This document shows positions 27,555 to 36,767 of a stretch of 64,000 nt of DNA, one piece after another. The notes under the pieces were generated by a model, which had not been told where the DNA came from, searched no databases, and worked only from the letters and a program-made list of their open reading frames with translations. The stretch lies in assembly GCF_015140455.1 (NCBI RefSeq), contig NZ_AP024094.1:2790001-2854000 (forward strand), written 5' to 3'. A program made the translations under genes and the position numbers. Origin of the DNA: Jeongeupia sp. HS-3. GTDB lineage: Bacteria; Pseudomonadota; Gammaproteobacteria; Burkholderiales; Chitinibacteraceae. Positions within the stretch are counted from its first letter, which is position 1. Each line of letters starts with the position of its first letter.

Positions 27555-27695
27555 AACACCTGCAACGCTGCTGCGGCCACGAATCGCTGCGTTGCGCAGT
27601 GCTCGCAATGCTCATGAACACTTGCGTTCATTCCGCCTGCTCCGCGCTGGGCGCCTTGCGCTTCGCGCCCTCGCGACGCGTTGAAGGTGTTTCAT
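27551..27695 (+). repeat. Fold-back intergenic element, copy 2 (ftsW-murG gap)
   Basis: This element fills the whole gap between ftsW and murG. The terminal arms (27551-27568 and 27678-27695) are inverted repeats with 17 of 18 bases complementary. The left arm begins one base before the ftsW stop and the right arm ends one base before the murG ATG. Inside are GCTGCGTT and GTGCTCGC blocks shared with copy 1, a small palindrome ATGAAC-ACTTGC-GTTCAT in the place of the GTAC palindrome, and a GGGCGC/GCGCCC hairpin. It is a diverged member of the same structural family. Confidence 0.6.
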
Positions 27696-27696
27696 C

Positions 27697-28770
27697 ATGA
27701 AGCGCACCCTGCTCGTCATGGCCGGCGGTACCGGCGGTCACATCTTCCCGGCGCTGGCGGTTGCCAACGCGATGCGCGAACGCGGCTGGGATATCGTCTG
27801 GCTCGGCGCCAAGGATGCGATGGAAACGCGCATCGTGCCGCAGCACGATATTCCGCTGGAAACGCTGGGTATCACCGGCGTGCGCGGCAAGGGGCTGATC
27901 AAGAAGCTGGCGCAACCCTGGGTGCAGTTGAAGGCGCTGTGCGGCGCGCTGAACGTGATCTTTCGTCATCGCCCCGATGTGGCGATCGGCTTCGGCGGCT
28001 TTACCGGCTTTCCCGGCGGGCTGGCAATGCGGCTGCTGTGGCTGCCGCTGATGGTGCACGAGCAGAACTCGGTTGCCGGCATGACCAACAAGGCGCTGTC
28101 GAAACTTGCCAACCGGGTGCTGTTCGCCTTTCCGTCGGCCTTCAAGTCGGCGCCGCCAAAATATGAATGCGTCGGCAATCCGGTCCGCAATGCCATCAAG
28201 GCCGTGGCCGAGCCGGCTGCGCGCTTTGCCGGCCGGACCGGCCCGCTGAAGCTGCTTGTCGTCGGCGGCAGTCTGGGTGCGCAGGTGTTCAACGAGCAGG
28301 TGCCCAAGGCGCTGGCGCTGTTGCCCGAGGCCGAGCGGCCGCAGGTCGTGCATCAGGCCGGCGAAAAGCACATCGATGCGCTCAGGGCCAATTACGCCGC
28401 CGCCGGTGTAGCCGCCGAGTGTGTTGCCTTCATCGGCGAGATGGCCGATGCCTATGCCGCCGCCGATCTGGTGCTGTGCCGCGCCGGCGCGCTCACCGTG
28501 TCCGAGCTGGCCTGCGTCGGCGCCGCCAGCGTACTGGTGCCTTATCCGCACGCGGTCGACGACCACCAGACCGGCAACGCGCGTTATCTCTCCGAGGCCG
28601 CTGCCGGCGTGCTGCTGCCGCAAACCGAATTTTCCGCCGAGCGCTTCGCCGCGCTTGTCACAGCAACAAACCGTGCGAGCTGCCTTGCGATGGCCCAAAA
28701 GGCCCGACAGCTCGCCAAACCCGACGCGACCGAACGGGTCGTCGCGGTGATTGAGGAATTGGCACGATGA
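27697..28770 (+). CDS. murG: UDP-GlcNAc:undecaprenyl-PP-MurNAc-pentapeptide GlcNAc transferase MurG
   Basis: A 357-residue GT28 enzyme that converts lipid I to lipid II. Glycine-rich loops are [16 protein letters not shown] at the N-terminus and [12 protein letters not shown] in the middle, and the donor-binding region contains [26 protein letters not shown]. It is peripheral on the inner membrane. Its stop overlaps the murC start by 4 bases. The 142-base gap to ftsW is unusual in this otherwise tightly packed cluster. Confidence 0.96.
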   Translation: MKRTLLVMAGGTGGHIFPALAVANAMRERGWDIVWLGAKDAMETRIVPQHDIPLETLGITGVRGKGLIKKLAQPWVQLKALCGALNVIFRHRPDVAIGFGGFTGFPGGLAMRLLWLPLMVHEQNSVAGMTNKALSKLANRVLFAFPSAFKSAPPKYECVGNPVRNAIKAVAEPAARFAGRTGPLKLLVVGGSLGAQVFNEQVPKALALLPEAERPQVVHQAGEKHIDALRANYAAAGVAAECVAFIGEMADAYAAADLVLCRAGALTVSELACVGAASVLVPYPHAVDDHQTGNARYLSEAAAGVLLPQTEFSAERFAALVTATNRASCLAMAQKARQLAKPDATERVVAVIEELAR

Positions 28771-30173
28771 AACACAAAGTAAAACGCATTCACTTCGTCG
28801 GGATTGGTGGTGTCGGCATGAGCGGCATCGCCGAGGTGCTCGCCAACCAGGGCTTTGCCGTCAGCGGCTCCGATCTGGGCAGCAATGCCGCGACGCAGCG
28901 GCTGCAGGCGGCCGGCGCCGTGGTGCACAAGGGCCACGACGCGGCCTTCGTCGCCGATGCCGACGTGGTGGTGATCTCGAGCGCGGTCAAGGATGACAAC
29001 CCCGAGGTGATCGAAGCGCGGGCGCGCAAGATTCCGGTGATTCCGCGCGCATTGATGCTGGCCGAACTGATGCGGCTGCAGCGCGGTATCGCCATTGCCG
29101 GCACTCACGGCAAGACGACAACGACCAGCCTGACCGCGAGCATTCTCGAAGCCGCCGGCATGGATCCGACCTTCGTCATCGGCGGCAAGCTGCACGCCGC
29201 CGGCAGCAATGCCCGGCTGGGGCATGGCGATTATCTGGTGGCCGAAGCCGACGAAAGTGACGCGTCTTTCCTGTTCCTGAATCCGATGATCTCGGTCGTG
29301 ACCAATATCGACCAGGACCATATGGATACCTATGGCCACGATTTCGACAGACTGAAAAAGGCCTTCGTCGAGTTCCTCCAGCATCTGCCTTTCTACGGCC
29401 GCGCGGTGCTGTGCATCGACGACGCCAATGTGCGCGCCATCCTGCCCGACGTGACCTGCCCGGTGACGACCTACGGTACCGGCCCGGACGCGATGCTGCG
29501 GGCCGAAAACATCGTCCCGGCTGACGGCCAGATGCGCTTTGACGCGGTGTGGGAAAACGGCGAAACCCGGCGTATTCCGGTCACGCTGAACATGCCCGGC
29601 CAGCACAATGTGCTGAACGCGCTGGCGGCGATCGCGATCGCGCTGGAAGTCGGCGCGTCGGAAGAAGCCATTCAGCGCGCGCTGGCTACGTTCCAAGGCG
29701 TCGGCCGGCGCTTTCAGCGTTATGGCGAAGTCGCCTGCCAGGCGCAGCCCGATGGCACGGACGCCGGCACCTTCACGCTGGTCGACGATTACGGCCATCA
29801 CCCGGTCGAAATGGCCGCGACGCTGGCCGCCGCGCGTGGCGCTTTCCCGGGGCGCCGGCTGTTGCTGGCTTTCCAGCCGCACCGTTACAGCCGCACCCGC
29901 GATTGCTTCGAGGACTTCGTCAAGGTGCTCAACACCGTCGACGGCCTGTTGCTGGCCGAGGTTTACGCCGCCGGGGAGGCGCCGATTGTCGCCGCCGACG
30001 GCCGCTCGCTGGCGCGCGCGGTGCGCGTCGCCGGCAAGGTCGAGCCGATTTTTGTAGAGCAGATCGCCGACATGCAGGCCGCCATCGTTGCGGCCGCGCG
30101 TAACGGCGATGTGGTGATCACGATGGGGGCAGGCACGATCGGCGCCGTCCCCGGCAAACTGGTGCAGAACTGA
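28767..30173 (+). CDS. murC: UDP-MurNAc:L-alanine ligase MurC
   Basis: A 468-residue ligase adding the first L-alanine to UDP-MurNAc. The N-terminal motif [17 protein letters not shown], the ATP loop [22 protein letters not shown] and the third-domain [10 protein letters not shown] are all canonical. The murB gene that follows murC in many genomes is absent here and ddl follows directly. Confidence 0.96.
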   Translation: MKHKVKRIHFVGIGGVGMSGIAEVLANQGFAVSGSDLGSNAATQRLQAAGAVVHKGHDAAFVADADVVVISSAVKDDNPEVIEARARKIPVIPRALMLAELMRLQRGIAIAGTHGKTTTTSLTASILEAAGMDPTFVIGGKLHAAGSNARLGHGDYLVAEADESDASFLFLNPMISVVTNIDQDHMDTYGHDFDRLKKAFVEFLQHLPFYGRAVLCIDDANVRAILPDVTCPVTTYGTGPDAMLRAENIVPADGQMRFDAVWENGETRRIPVTLNMPGQHNVLNALAAIAIALEVGASEEAIQRALATFQGVGRRFQRYGEVACQAQPDGTDAGTFTLVDDYGHHPVEMAATLAAARGAFPGRRLLLAFQPHRYSRTRDCFEDFVKVLNTVDGLLLAEVYAAGEAPIVAADGRSLARAVRVAGKVEPIFVEQIADMQAAIVAAARNGDVVITMGAGTIGAVPGKLVQN

Positions 30174-30174
30174 G

Positions 30175-31095
30175 ATGGCTGAGATGAAGCAATACGGCAA
30201 GGTCGCCGTGGTGATGGGCGGTGAATCGAGCGAGCGCGACGTCTCGCTGATGAGCGGTGCCGGCGTACTTGAAGCGCTGCGCAGCCAGGGCGTCGACGCG
30301 CATGCGTTCGATCCGGCCGAGAAGCCGCTCGAGGCGCTGATTGATGAAGGCTTCGATCGCGCTTTCCTGATCCTGCACGGTGGTGACGGCGAGGACGGCA
30401 CGATCCAGGGGGCGCTCGAATACCTTGGCGTGCCGTATACCGGTTGCGGCGTCATGGCGTCGGCAATCGGCATGGACAAGTGGCGCACCAAGCTGATGTG
30501 GCAGGCCGTCGGCCTGCCGGTGCCGGCCTATTTGCTGCTCGATGCGCAGAGCGATTTCGACGCGGTGATTCCCAAGCTAGGCTCGCCGGTGTTCGTCAAG
30601 CCGTCGAACGGCGGTTCCAGCGTCGGTGTCGCCAAGTGCCGCAGTGCAGACGAGATCCGCGCCGCCTACCTTGAGGCCGCGAAGTACGACCCGCTGGTGA
30701 TGGTCGAGCAGGCGGTCAGCGGCGGCGAGTTCAGCTGCGCGGTGCTCAACGGCAAGGCGCTGGCCAGCGTGAAGATCGAACCGGCGACCGAGTTCTACGA
30801 CTACGAAGCCAAGTACATCCGCGACGATACCGTCTACACCTGCCCGGGCCTGCAAGGCGAAGCCGAGCAGCGCGCGCGCGCGCTGGCCGAAGTCGCCTAT
30901 CGCGTGCTCGGCGCGACCGGCTGGGCGCGCATCGACTTCCTGACCGATGAAGCCGGCGGCATTTACCTGCTCGAACCCAATACCGCGCCGGGCATGACCA
31001 GCCACAGCCTGTTCCCGGTGTGCGCGCGCGAAGCCGGCATCAGCTACGAGCAGCTGGTGCTGCAGATCCTTGATACGACGCTGGAGGCTGAATGA
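30175..31095 (+). CDS. ddl: D-alanine:D-alanine ligase
   Basis: A 306-residue ATP-grasp ligase that makes D-Ala-D-Ala for MurF. The N-terminal VAVVMGGESSERDVSLMSG, the ATP-grasp motif VKPSNGGSSVGVAK and the late EPNTAPGMTSHSLFP are typical of DdlB in division clusters. Two in-frame ATGs (30175 and 30184) are possible; the second gives the more usual MKxYGKVAV start. It begins 1 base after murC. A 208-base gap with a fold-back element follows. Confidence 0.95.
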   Translation: MAEMKQYGKVAVVMGGESSERDVSLMSGAGVLEALRSQGVDAHAFDPAEKPLEALIDEGFDRAFLILHGGDGEDGTIQGALEYLGVPYTGCGVMASAIGMDKWRTKLMWQAVGLPVPAYLLLDAQSDFDAVIPKLGSPVFVKPSNGGSSVGVAKCRSADEIRAAYLEAAKYDPLVMVEQAVSGGEFSCAVLNGKALASVKIEPATEFYDYEAKYIRDDTVYTCPGLQGEAEQRARALAEVAYRVLGATGWARIDFLTDEAGGIYLLEPNTAPGMTSHSLFPVCAREAGISYEQLVLQILDTTLEAE

Positions 31096-31300
31096 ACATG
31101 CCGGCCCAAACCGTCTGCCAACTGTGAACAACGAGCGAGAGGAAACGTGATTCCAGCACCAAGAGAGCCTCGTCAGGGCGTCGCGAGCGAGCGCCAGACA
31201 AGGAGCCAGCAGCGCAGTCACCGCAACGTACATGAGTACGTGAGGATGACGAGCAGCGCCCGACGCCGTATGGCGTTCGCGCAGCAGCCATGCCGAGGTT
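31094..31300 (+). repeat. Fold-back intergenic element, copy 3 (ddl-ftsQ gap)
   Basis: This element fills the gap between ddl and ftsQ, which usually abut. It contains the perfect palindrome CGTAC-ATGA-GTACG (about 31229-31242), flanked by GCGCAGTCACCGCAA on one side and GTGAGGATGACGAGCAGCGC on the other. Longer-range complementary pieces (GGCGTCG near 31176 with CGACGCC near 31261) surround this centre. The outermost arms pair only imperfectly. The layout resembles copies 1, 2 and 4, but the sequence is diverged, so it is best seen as a related class. Confidence 0.5.
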
Positions 31301-31303
31301 CGA

Positions 31304-32119
31304 ATGTGGGATAGGCCGCAACTGTTGCTGTGGTTTGCGAACCTGCTCACCGCGCTGGCGGTGCTGCTGCTGTTCTATTCGCTGGTATTTCTGGTCATCC
31401 ACTCACCGCTGTTTCCGGTGCGTCAGGTCAAGATCGACGGCGAGCTGTCGCACGTGACGAAAGAGCAGTTGCAATACGTGATCAAGAACGAGCTGAAGGG
31501 CACCTTCTTCACGCTCAATCTGGATAAAACCCGTCAGGCGTTCGAGAAGCTGCCGTGGGTGCGCGAAGTGAACGTGCGCCGGCGCTGGCCCGACCGGCTG
31601 GAAGTGAATATCGAAGAGCAGCGCGCTTATGCACGCTGGGGCTCAATCGGCTTGCTCAATACCCATGGCGAGCGTTTCGACGCCGCCAGCAACGAAGCGC
31701 TGCCGGTACTTGAAGGCCCGGAAGGCACCGAGAAGCTGATGGTCGAAGGTTACCGGATGCTCAAGGACGCCATGGCGCCGCTGCAAAAGGCACCGACGCA
31801 CCTGTGGCTGTCGCCACGGCGGGCATGGCGCTTCCAGCTTGATAACGGTGTGATCGTCGAAGTCGGCCGTGATGATGCAATCGAACGTGTTCGTCGCTTT
31901 GCGGTGGCCTACCCGAACTCGCTGGCGCTGATCGCCGAGAAGCACCCGTTCGAGTACGTCGACCTGCGTTACCCGAACGGCTTTGCCGTGCGGCTGCCGG
32001 CGTACAAGCCCGAAGAGGCGGGCAAACCGGGCGCCAGGTCTGCCGGCGCCAAACCCGCAGCCCAGGCGGCGAGCAAGCCGGCGGTAGCAAAACCCAAGCC
32101 CCGCAACGCCTCGGCGTAG
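31304..32119 (+). CDS. ftsQ: Cell division protein FtsQ
   Basis: A 271-residue bitopic divisome protein. One transmembrane helix (about residues 9-30, FANLLTALAVLLLFYSLVFLVI) is followed by the POTRA domain (FPVRQVKIDGELSHVTKEQL) and the beta domain containing LPWVREVNVRRRWPDRLEV and the YVDLRYPNGFAVRL block. The C-terminal tail of about 40 residues is Ala/Lys/Pro-rich and low in complexity. It binds FtsL-FtsB in the periplasm. Confidence 0.95.
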   Translation: MWDRPQLLLWFANLLTALAVLLLFYSLVFLVIHSPLFPVRQVKIDGELSHVTKEQLQYVIKNELKGTFFTLNLDKTRQAFEKLPWVREVNVRRRWPDRLEVNIEEQRAYARWGSIGLLNTHGERFDAASNEALPVLEGPEGTEKLMVEGYRMLKDAMAPLQKAPTHLWLSPRRAWRFQLDNGVIVEVGRDDAIERVRRFAVAYPNSLALIAEKHPFEYVDLRYPNGFAVRLPAYKPEEAGKPGARSAGAKPAAQAASKPAVAKPKPRNASA

Positions 32120-32162
32120 GCGGGCATGAATCCGTGGCAGGCGCCGGTGGCGCCGGCCTGTT

Positions 32163-32187
32163 TTGAATTGAGTTGAGTTGAGTAGAG
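32163..32187 (+). repeat. Pentanucleotide tandem repeat upstream of ftsA
   Basis: TTGAA, then three TTGAG units, then TAGAG: five 5-bp units in a row, the last merging with the ribosome-binding site AGAGG ahead of the ftsA GTG at 32194. Slippage here would alter the spacing upstream of the ribosome site but not the reading frame. Confidence 0.6.
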
Positions 32188-32193
32188 GCTTCT

Positions 32194-33426
32194 GTGAGTA
32201 GAGACGCGAACAACCTCATTGTCGGGCTCGATATTGGAACCTCCAAAATCGTTGCCGTTGCGGCTGAGATCCAGGACGACGGGATGCTGAACGTGGTCGG
32301 GCTGGGGTCGGCAACCAGCCGTGGCTTGAAGCGCGGCGTCGTCGTCGACATCGAGAAAACCGTCGGCGCGATCCAGAGCGCCCTCGGCGAAGCCGAGCTG
32401 ATGGCCGACTGCAAGATCCGCGAAGTGTTCACCGGTATTGCCGGCAGCCACATCAAGGGCATCAATTCCGACGGCATGGTCGCGATCAAGGACAAGGAAG
32501 TCACCGAGGCCGATGTCCAGCGTGTGATCGAGACCGCCAGCGCGGTCAACATCCCGACCGATCACCAGGTGCTGCACATCCTGGCGCAGGAATACATGAT
32601 CGACGGCCAGGAGGGCGTGAAAGAGCCGCTGGGCATGTCCGGCGTGCGCCTGCATGTGAACGTGCACATCGTTTCCGGCGCGGTGTCGTCGGTACAGAAC
32701 ATCACCAAGTGCGTGCGCCGTTGCGGCCTTGAGATCGCCGAAGTGGTGCTGCAACCACTGGCGTCGGCGACGTCGGTGCTGACCGACGATGAGAAGGAAC
32801 TTGGCGTCTGCCTCGTCGACATCGGCGGCGGTACCACCGATCTTGCCGTTTTTGTCGGTGGCGCGATTCGCCACACCGCGGTGATCCCGATCGCCGGCGA
32901 CCAGATCACCAACGACATCGCCATGGCGCTGCGTACGCCGACCGCCGAAGCCGAGAACATCAAGATCCAGCATGGCGTCGCGCTGCGGCACATGACCGAT
33001 CCGCAGCAAATGATCGAAGTGCCCGGCGTTGGCGAGCGTGGTTCGCGCCAGATGAGCCGCCACACGCTGGCCGAAGTGGTCGAGCCGCGGATCGAGGAAC
33101 TCTACGCGCTGGTGCAGGCGGAGTTGCGCCGCAATGGCTTCGAGGATCGGCTGTCGAGTGGCATCGTCATCACCGGCGGCGCTGCGCTGATGCCGGGCAT
33201 GGTCGAGCTTGCCGAAGAGATTTTTCACATGCCGGTGCGCCTCGGGCTGCCGAAGTACGTCGGCGGGCTGGCGGAGGTCGTCAAGAATCCGCGTTATTCA
33301 ACCGCAGTCGGTTTGCTGTTGTTGGCCAGGGAGCAGTACCACAAGAATCCGGCCGGAAAGACCAAGGACGGGTCATTCGGGAGCGTTCTGGGACGCATGA
33401 AATCGTGGTTCCAGAATAATTTTTAG
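32194..33426 (+). CDS. ftsA: Cell division protein FtsA
   Basis: A 410-residue actin-like ATPase that tethers FtsZ to the membrane. Motifs: IVGLDIGTSKIVAVAAE (phosphate 1), VDIGGGTTDLAVF (phosphate 2), the adenosine loop IVITGGAALMPGM, and a C-terminal amphipathic helix (GSVLGRMKSWFQNNF) that serves as the membrane anchor. The start is GTG with AGAGG upstream. It is followed by ftsZ after 46 bases. Confidence 0.96.
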   Translation: MSRDANNLIVGLDIGTSKIVAVAAEIQDDGMLNVVGLGSATSRGLKRGVVVDIEKTVGAIQSALGEAELMADCKIREVFTGIAGSHIKGINSDGMVAIKDKEVTEADVQRVIETASAVNIPTDHQVLHILAQEYMIDGQEGVKEPLGMSGVRLHVNVHIVSGAVSSVQNITKCVRRCGLEIAEVVLQPLASATSVLTDDEKELGVCLVDIGGGTTDLAVFVGGAIRHTAVIPIAGDQITNDIAMALRTPTAEAENIKIQHGVALRHMTDPQQMIEVPGVGERGSRQMSRHTLAEVVEPRIEELYALVQAELRRNGFEDRLSSGIVITGGAALMPGMVELAEEIFHMPVRLGLPKYVGGLAEVVKNPRYSTAVGLLLLAREQYHKNPAGKTKDGSFGSVLGRMKSWFQNNF

Positions 33427-33472
33427 TCAGTTTCGGGTCAGTAAGTTAGAATCGGGTTGAAGGAGAGTCATC

Positions 33473-34648
33473 ATGGCACTAAGTATCGAAGTCCACGACG
33501 TTGCACACGCCGTCAATATCAAGGTAATCGGCGTCGGTGGCGCCGGTTGCAACGCCATCAACAATATGATCGAGCATGCGCTGGCTGGCGTGCAGTTCAT
33601 TTCGGCCAATACCGACGCACAGGTTTTGAAGCTGTCGAAGGCAGAGCATATCGTCGCGCTCGGCCAGGAGCTGACGCGCGGTTTCGGCGCCGGTTGCAAT
33701 CCGGACATCGGCCGTCAGGCCGCCGAGGAAGACCGTGAGCACCTCGCCGAGCTGATCGAAGGTGCCGACCTGCTGTTCATCACCGCCGGCATGGGCGGCG
33801 GCACCGGTACCGGCGCAGCGCCGGTGATTGCGCAAGTGGCGCGCGAGAAGGGCATCCTCACCGTCGGCGTCGTCACCAAGCCGGGTCTGGACGAAGGCAA
33901 CCGCCAGAAAGTGGCACAAGCCGGTATCGACGAGCTGGGTCGCTATGTCGACTCGCTGATCGTGGTATCGAACCAGAAGCTCGAGGAAGTGCTCGGCGAC
34001 GACATCACCATCGACGAAGCCTTCCGCGCCGCCGATGACGTGCTGCGCAATGCCGTCGGTTCGATCGTCGAAATCATCAACTACCCGGGCCTGATCAACG
34101 TCGACTTCGCCGACGTGAAAACGGTGATGCAGGAAATGGGCATGGCGCTGATGGGTACCGCCCACGCAGCCGGTCCGAACCGTGCGGTCGAAGCGGCCGA
34201 AGAAGCGATCCGCAGTCCGCTGCTCGACAATATCAACTTCAAGGGCGCTCGTGGCGTGCTGGTCAACATCAGCGCCAGCAAGTCGACGTTGAAGAAGAGC
34301 GAAATCCGCCAGGTGCGCGAGATCGTCGAAGCCGGTGCGGCCGAAGATGCCGTGGTCAAACACGGCGTGGTCTACGACGACACCCTGGGTGACCAGCTGC
34401 GCGTGACCTTGATCGCAACCGGTCTGGGTGGTCGTGAAACCGGCAAGCAAACGCATAACCTGCAGGTGATTTCGGCCGCGCCGCAAAAGACCGGTACCGA
34501 CAACCGTCCGGTCGACGACTGGAGCGAATTCGATCTGCCGCCGGGCATGCGCCCGAACCGCCGCAGCTCGGCCGGTACGGAATCGCGTTCGACCGTGGGC
34601 AATGTCGATATGGATATTCCCGCGTTCCTGCGCCGCCAAGCCGATTGA
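33473..34648 (+). CDS. ftsZ: Cell division GTPase FtsZ
   Basis: A 391-residue tubulin homologue that forms the Z-ring. It has the N-terminal IKVIGVGGAGCNAINNM, the tubulin signature GGGTGTGAAPV near residue 107, the T7 synergy region with NVDFADVKTVM, and a C-terminal conserved peptide MDIPAFLRRQAD that binds FtsA and ZipA. A strong ribosome site AAGGAGAG stands 6 bases upstream. Confidence 0.98.
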   Translation: MALSIEVHDVAHAVNIKVIGVGGAGCNAINNMIEHALAGVQFISANTDAQVLKLSKAEHIVALGQELTRGFGAGCNPDIGRQAAEEDREHLAELIEGADLLFITAGMGGGTGTGAAPVIAQVAREKGILTVGVVTKPGLDEGNRQKVAQAGIDELGRYVDSLIVVSNQKLEEVLGDDITIDEAFRAADDVLRNAVGSIVEIINYPGLINVDFADVKTVMQEMGMALMGTAHAAGPNRAVEAAEEAIRSPLLDNINFKGARGVLVNISASKSTLKKSEIRQVREIVEAGAAEDAVVKHGVVYDDTLGDQLRVTLIATGLGGRETGKQTHNLQVISAAPQKTGTDNRPVDDWSEFDLPPGMRPNRRSSAGTESRSTVGNVDMDIPAFLRRQAD

Positions 34649-34655
34649 TATGGCC

Positions 34656-34695
34656 GCTTGCGTGCAAGCCGAACGCCCTGCGATGAATCGCGGGG
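34656..34695. other. Two small hairpins between ftsZ and lpxC
   Basis: GCTTGC-GT-GCAAGC (34656-34669) is a palindrome, and CCCTGCGA-TGAA-TCGCGGGG (34676-34695) is an 8-bp stem with a tetraloop. Neither has a T run. They may weaken readthrough from ftsZ into lpxC or protect the ftsZ mRNA end. A TAGAAT -10-like box follows at 34784-34789, possibly for lpxC. Confidence 0.4.
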
Positions 34696-34822
34696 CGAGG
34701 GATGCTTGCGCACTGCACAGGTAGATATAAAACGGCAATCGGATGCATTGCGACGATCAATCCAGCCCAAGACCCGGGGCTGCTAGAATCGAAGTCATGC
34801 ATTCATTAGGCCAAGGCGATCC

Positions 34823-35737
34823 ATGTTTCAGCAACGAACCCTGAAAACCACGATCCGGGCGGTCGGTGTCGGCCTGCATTCGGGCGAGCGTGTCACGCTC
34901 GTGCTGAAGCCCGCACCGGTTGATTCCGGCATCGTGTTTCACCGCGTCGATTTACCCGATTCGGCGCCATTCAGGGTTGAGCCCTCGCTCGTGAACGACA
35001 CGCGACTCTCCTCCACGCTCGTCAAAGACGGCGTGCGTGTCGGCACGATCGAGCATCTGATGTCGGCTTTCGCGGGCTTTGGCATCGACAACGTCGTTGT
35101 CGAGGTCGATGCGCCCGAAATGCCGATCATGGATGGCTCGGCTGCGCCGTTCATTTACCTGCTGCAGAGCGCCGATGTCGTCGATCAGCTCGCACCCAAG
35201 CGTTTCGTGCGGGTGAAAAAAACCGTCGAAGTCGTTGAAGGCGACAAATGGGTGAAGCTGGAGCCGCACGACGGCTACAAGGTCTCGCTGAAGATCGACT
35301 TCCAGCACCCGGCCTTCAAGAAATCGGCACAGACGATCACGCTCGATTTTGCCGACACCAACTATGTGTCCGAGATCGCCCGGGCGCGCACCTTCGGCTT
35401 TATCCACGAAGTCGAAATGCTGCGTACCAACGGTTTGGCGCGCGGCGGCAGCATGGATTCGGTGGTGGTGATCGATGAATATCGCGTGCTTAATCAGGGC
35501 GGTCTGCGCTTTGAGGATGAGTTCGTTCGCCACAAGGTGCTCGACGCGATTGGCGATCTGTACATCCTTGGTCATCCGCTGATCGCGGCATTCTCCGGCT
35601 ATAAATCCGGCCATGCGATGAACAACAAGTTGCTGCGCGCCTTGCTCGATGATCCGGACAGTTACGAGTTCGTCAGCTTCGGCAGCGATGAGGAAGTACC
35701 GAGTTCGTTTCACGCCTTGCCGCCGGTCGGCATTTAA
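34823..35737 (+). CDS. lpxC: UDP-3-O-acyl-GlcNAc deacetylase LpxC
   Basis: A 304-residue zinc amidase, the committed step of lipid A synthesis. Zinc ligands are His in EHLMSAF and His/Asp in [10 protein letters not shown]. The N-terminal [19 protein letters not shown] and the catalytic [12 protein letters not shown] region are canonical. It lies downstream of ftsZ as in many Proteobacteria, separated by 174 bases with hairpins and a possible own promoter. Confidence 0.96.
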   Translation: MFQQRTLKTTIRAVGVGLHSGERVTLVLKPAPVDSGIVFHRVDLPDSAPFRVEPSLVNDTRLSSTLVKDGVRVGTIEHLMSAFAGFGIDNVVVEVDAPEMPIMDGSAAPFIYLLQSADVVDQLAPKRFVRVKKTVEVVEGDKWVKLEPHDGYKVSLKIDFQHPAFKKSAQTITLDFADTNYVSEIARARTFGFIHEVEMLRTNGLARGGSMDSVVVIDEYRVLNQGGLRFEDEFVRHKVLDAIGDLYILGHPLIAAFSGYKSGHAMNNKLLRALLDDPDSYEFVSFGSDEEVPSSFHALPPVGI

Positions 35738-35761
35738 GTATTCCAAGCGGAGCACGCCATC

Positions 35762-35947
35762 ATGTTTGCCGTGCTGCGCATCCTCTTCGTTTTGGCTGTC
35801 GTGCTCGCCGGCTGGGCTATTTTTCGCTATCTCAGGACGCGCGATCGCTACTGGTTGCGCTTGCTGCGGCGGGTGATAGTCGCGACGCTGGCCTTGCTGC
35901 TGATGTTCTTCGTCGGCCTCGTCGCCGAACGCTTTTTCTGGCTTTGA
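35762..35947 (+). CDS. Small membrane protein between lpxC and rsmE
   Basis: A 61-residue protein with two hydrophobic segments (AVLRILFVLAVVLAGWAIF and IVATLALLLMFFVGLVAERFF) separated by a basic loop (RYLRTRDRYWLRLLRR). I do not recognise a characterised family. It lies 24 bases after lpxC and 3 bases before rsmE, so it is probably expressed with them. The regular topology and conserved-looking basic loop argue that it is a genuine gene. Confidence 0.65.
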   Translation: MFAVLRILFVLAVVLAGWAIFRYLRTRDRYWLRLLRRVIVATLALLLMFFVGLVAERFFWL

Positions 35948-35950
35948 TTC

Positions 35951-36673
35951 ATGCCCCGTTTTTATCTTGATGCGCCACTGGCCGCTGGCCAGCTGCTTTC
36001 CTTGCCCGAATCGCTGGCACGCCATGTGCAGGTGCTGCGGATGCAGCCCGGTGAAACCATCACCTTGTTCAACGGCCACGGCGGCGAGTTTGCCGCGACG
36101 GTGACTGCGATGGGCAAGCGTAATGTCGACATCGAGATCGGTACGCATGATCCGGTCGAGCGCGAATCGCCGTTGCATACGGTGCTGCTGCAGGCGGTCT
36201 CCAGCGCCGAGCGGATGGATTACACCATCCAGAAAGCCACCGAACTGGGCGTGAGCCACATCGTCCCGGTCTACAGCCAGTATTGCCAGCAGCGTTTGAG
36301 TGGCGAGCGCGCCGAGAAGCGCCTGGCGCACTGGCGTGCCGTTGCCGCGGCCGCGTGCGAGCAAAGCGGCCGCACCCGCGTGCCGCAGATTGCCGCGGTC
36401 ACGGCCTTGGCCGATGCGCTGGTCGCGCTGTCACCGGTGGGTGTGCGCTTGTTGATGTCGCCGGTCGGTGCGGTTGCATTCCGCAGCTTGCCCGACGCGA
36501 TCACCAGCGTGGCGATGCTGGTCGGCCCCGAAGGTGGATTGTCGGCTGCCGAAGAAGCACTGGCGCTGGCCGCCGGGTTCACGCCGCTGGTGCTCGGCCC
36601 GCGCATCCTGCGCACCGAAACCGCCGGTCCGGCGTTATTGGCGCTGGCACAGGCACGTTGGGGCGACGGCTGA
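35951..36673 (+). CDS. rsmE: 16S rRNA (uracil-1498 N3) methyltransferase RsmE
   Basis: A 240-residue SPOUT-class methyltransferase acting on U1498 of 16S rRNA. It begins MPRFYLDAPL, has an N-terminal PUA-like part with HVQVLRMQPGETITLFNG, and the knotted SAM-binding end LVGPEGGLSAAEEALA then LGPRILRTETAGPALL. The family identification is firm. Confidence 0.95.
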   Translation: MPRFYLDAPLAAGQLLSLPESLARHVQVLRMQPGETITLFNGHGGEFAATVTAMGKRNVDIEIGTHDPVERESPLHTVLLQAVSSAERMDYTIQKATELGVSHIVPVYSQYCQQRLSGERAEKRLAHWRAVAAAACEQSGRTRVPQIAAVTALADALVALSPVGVRLLMSPVGAVAFRSLPDAITSVAMLVGPEGGLSAAEEALALAAGFTPLVLGPRILRTETAGPALLALAQARWGDG

Positions 36674-36731
36674 ACGCAATGCTGACCAATCAGCGCGGTA
36701 ATGAGCCATCGGGTCTTGCGGGCTGGGCGGC

Positions 36732-36737
36732 TATAAT
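36732..36737 (+). promoter_or_regulatory. -10 box upstream of msbA
   Basis: A perfect TATAAT lies 31 bases upstream of the msbA ATG. No good -35 hexamer stands at 16-18 bases, so the promoter would need an activator or be weak. Confidence 0.45.
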
Positions 36738-36767
36738 TGCGGTTTGTTTCATGCCTTGCCGTCCCTC

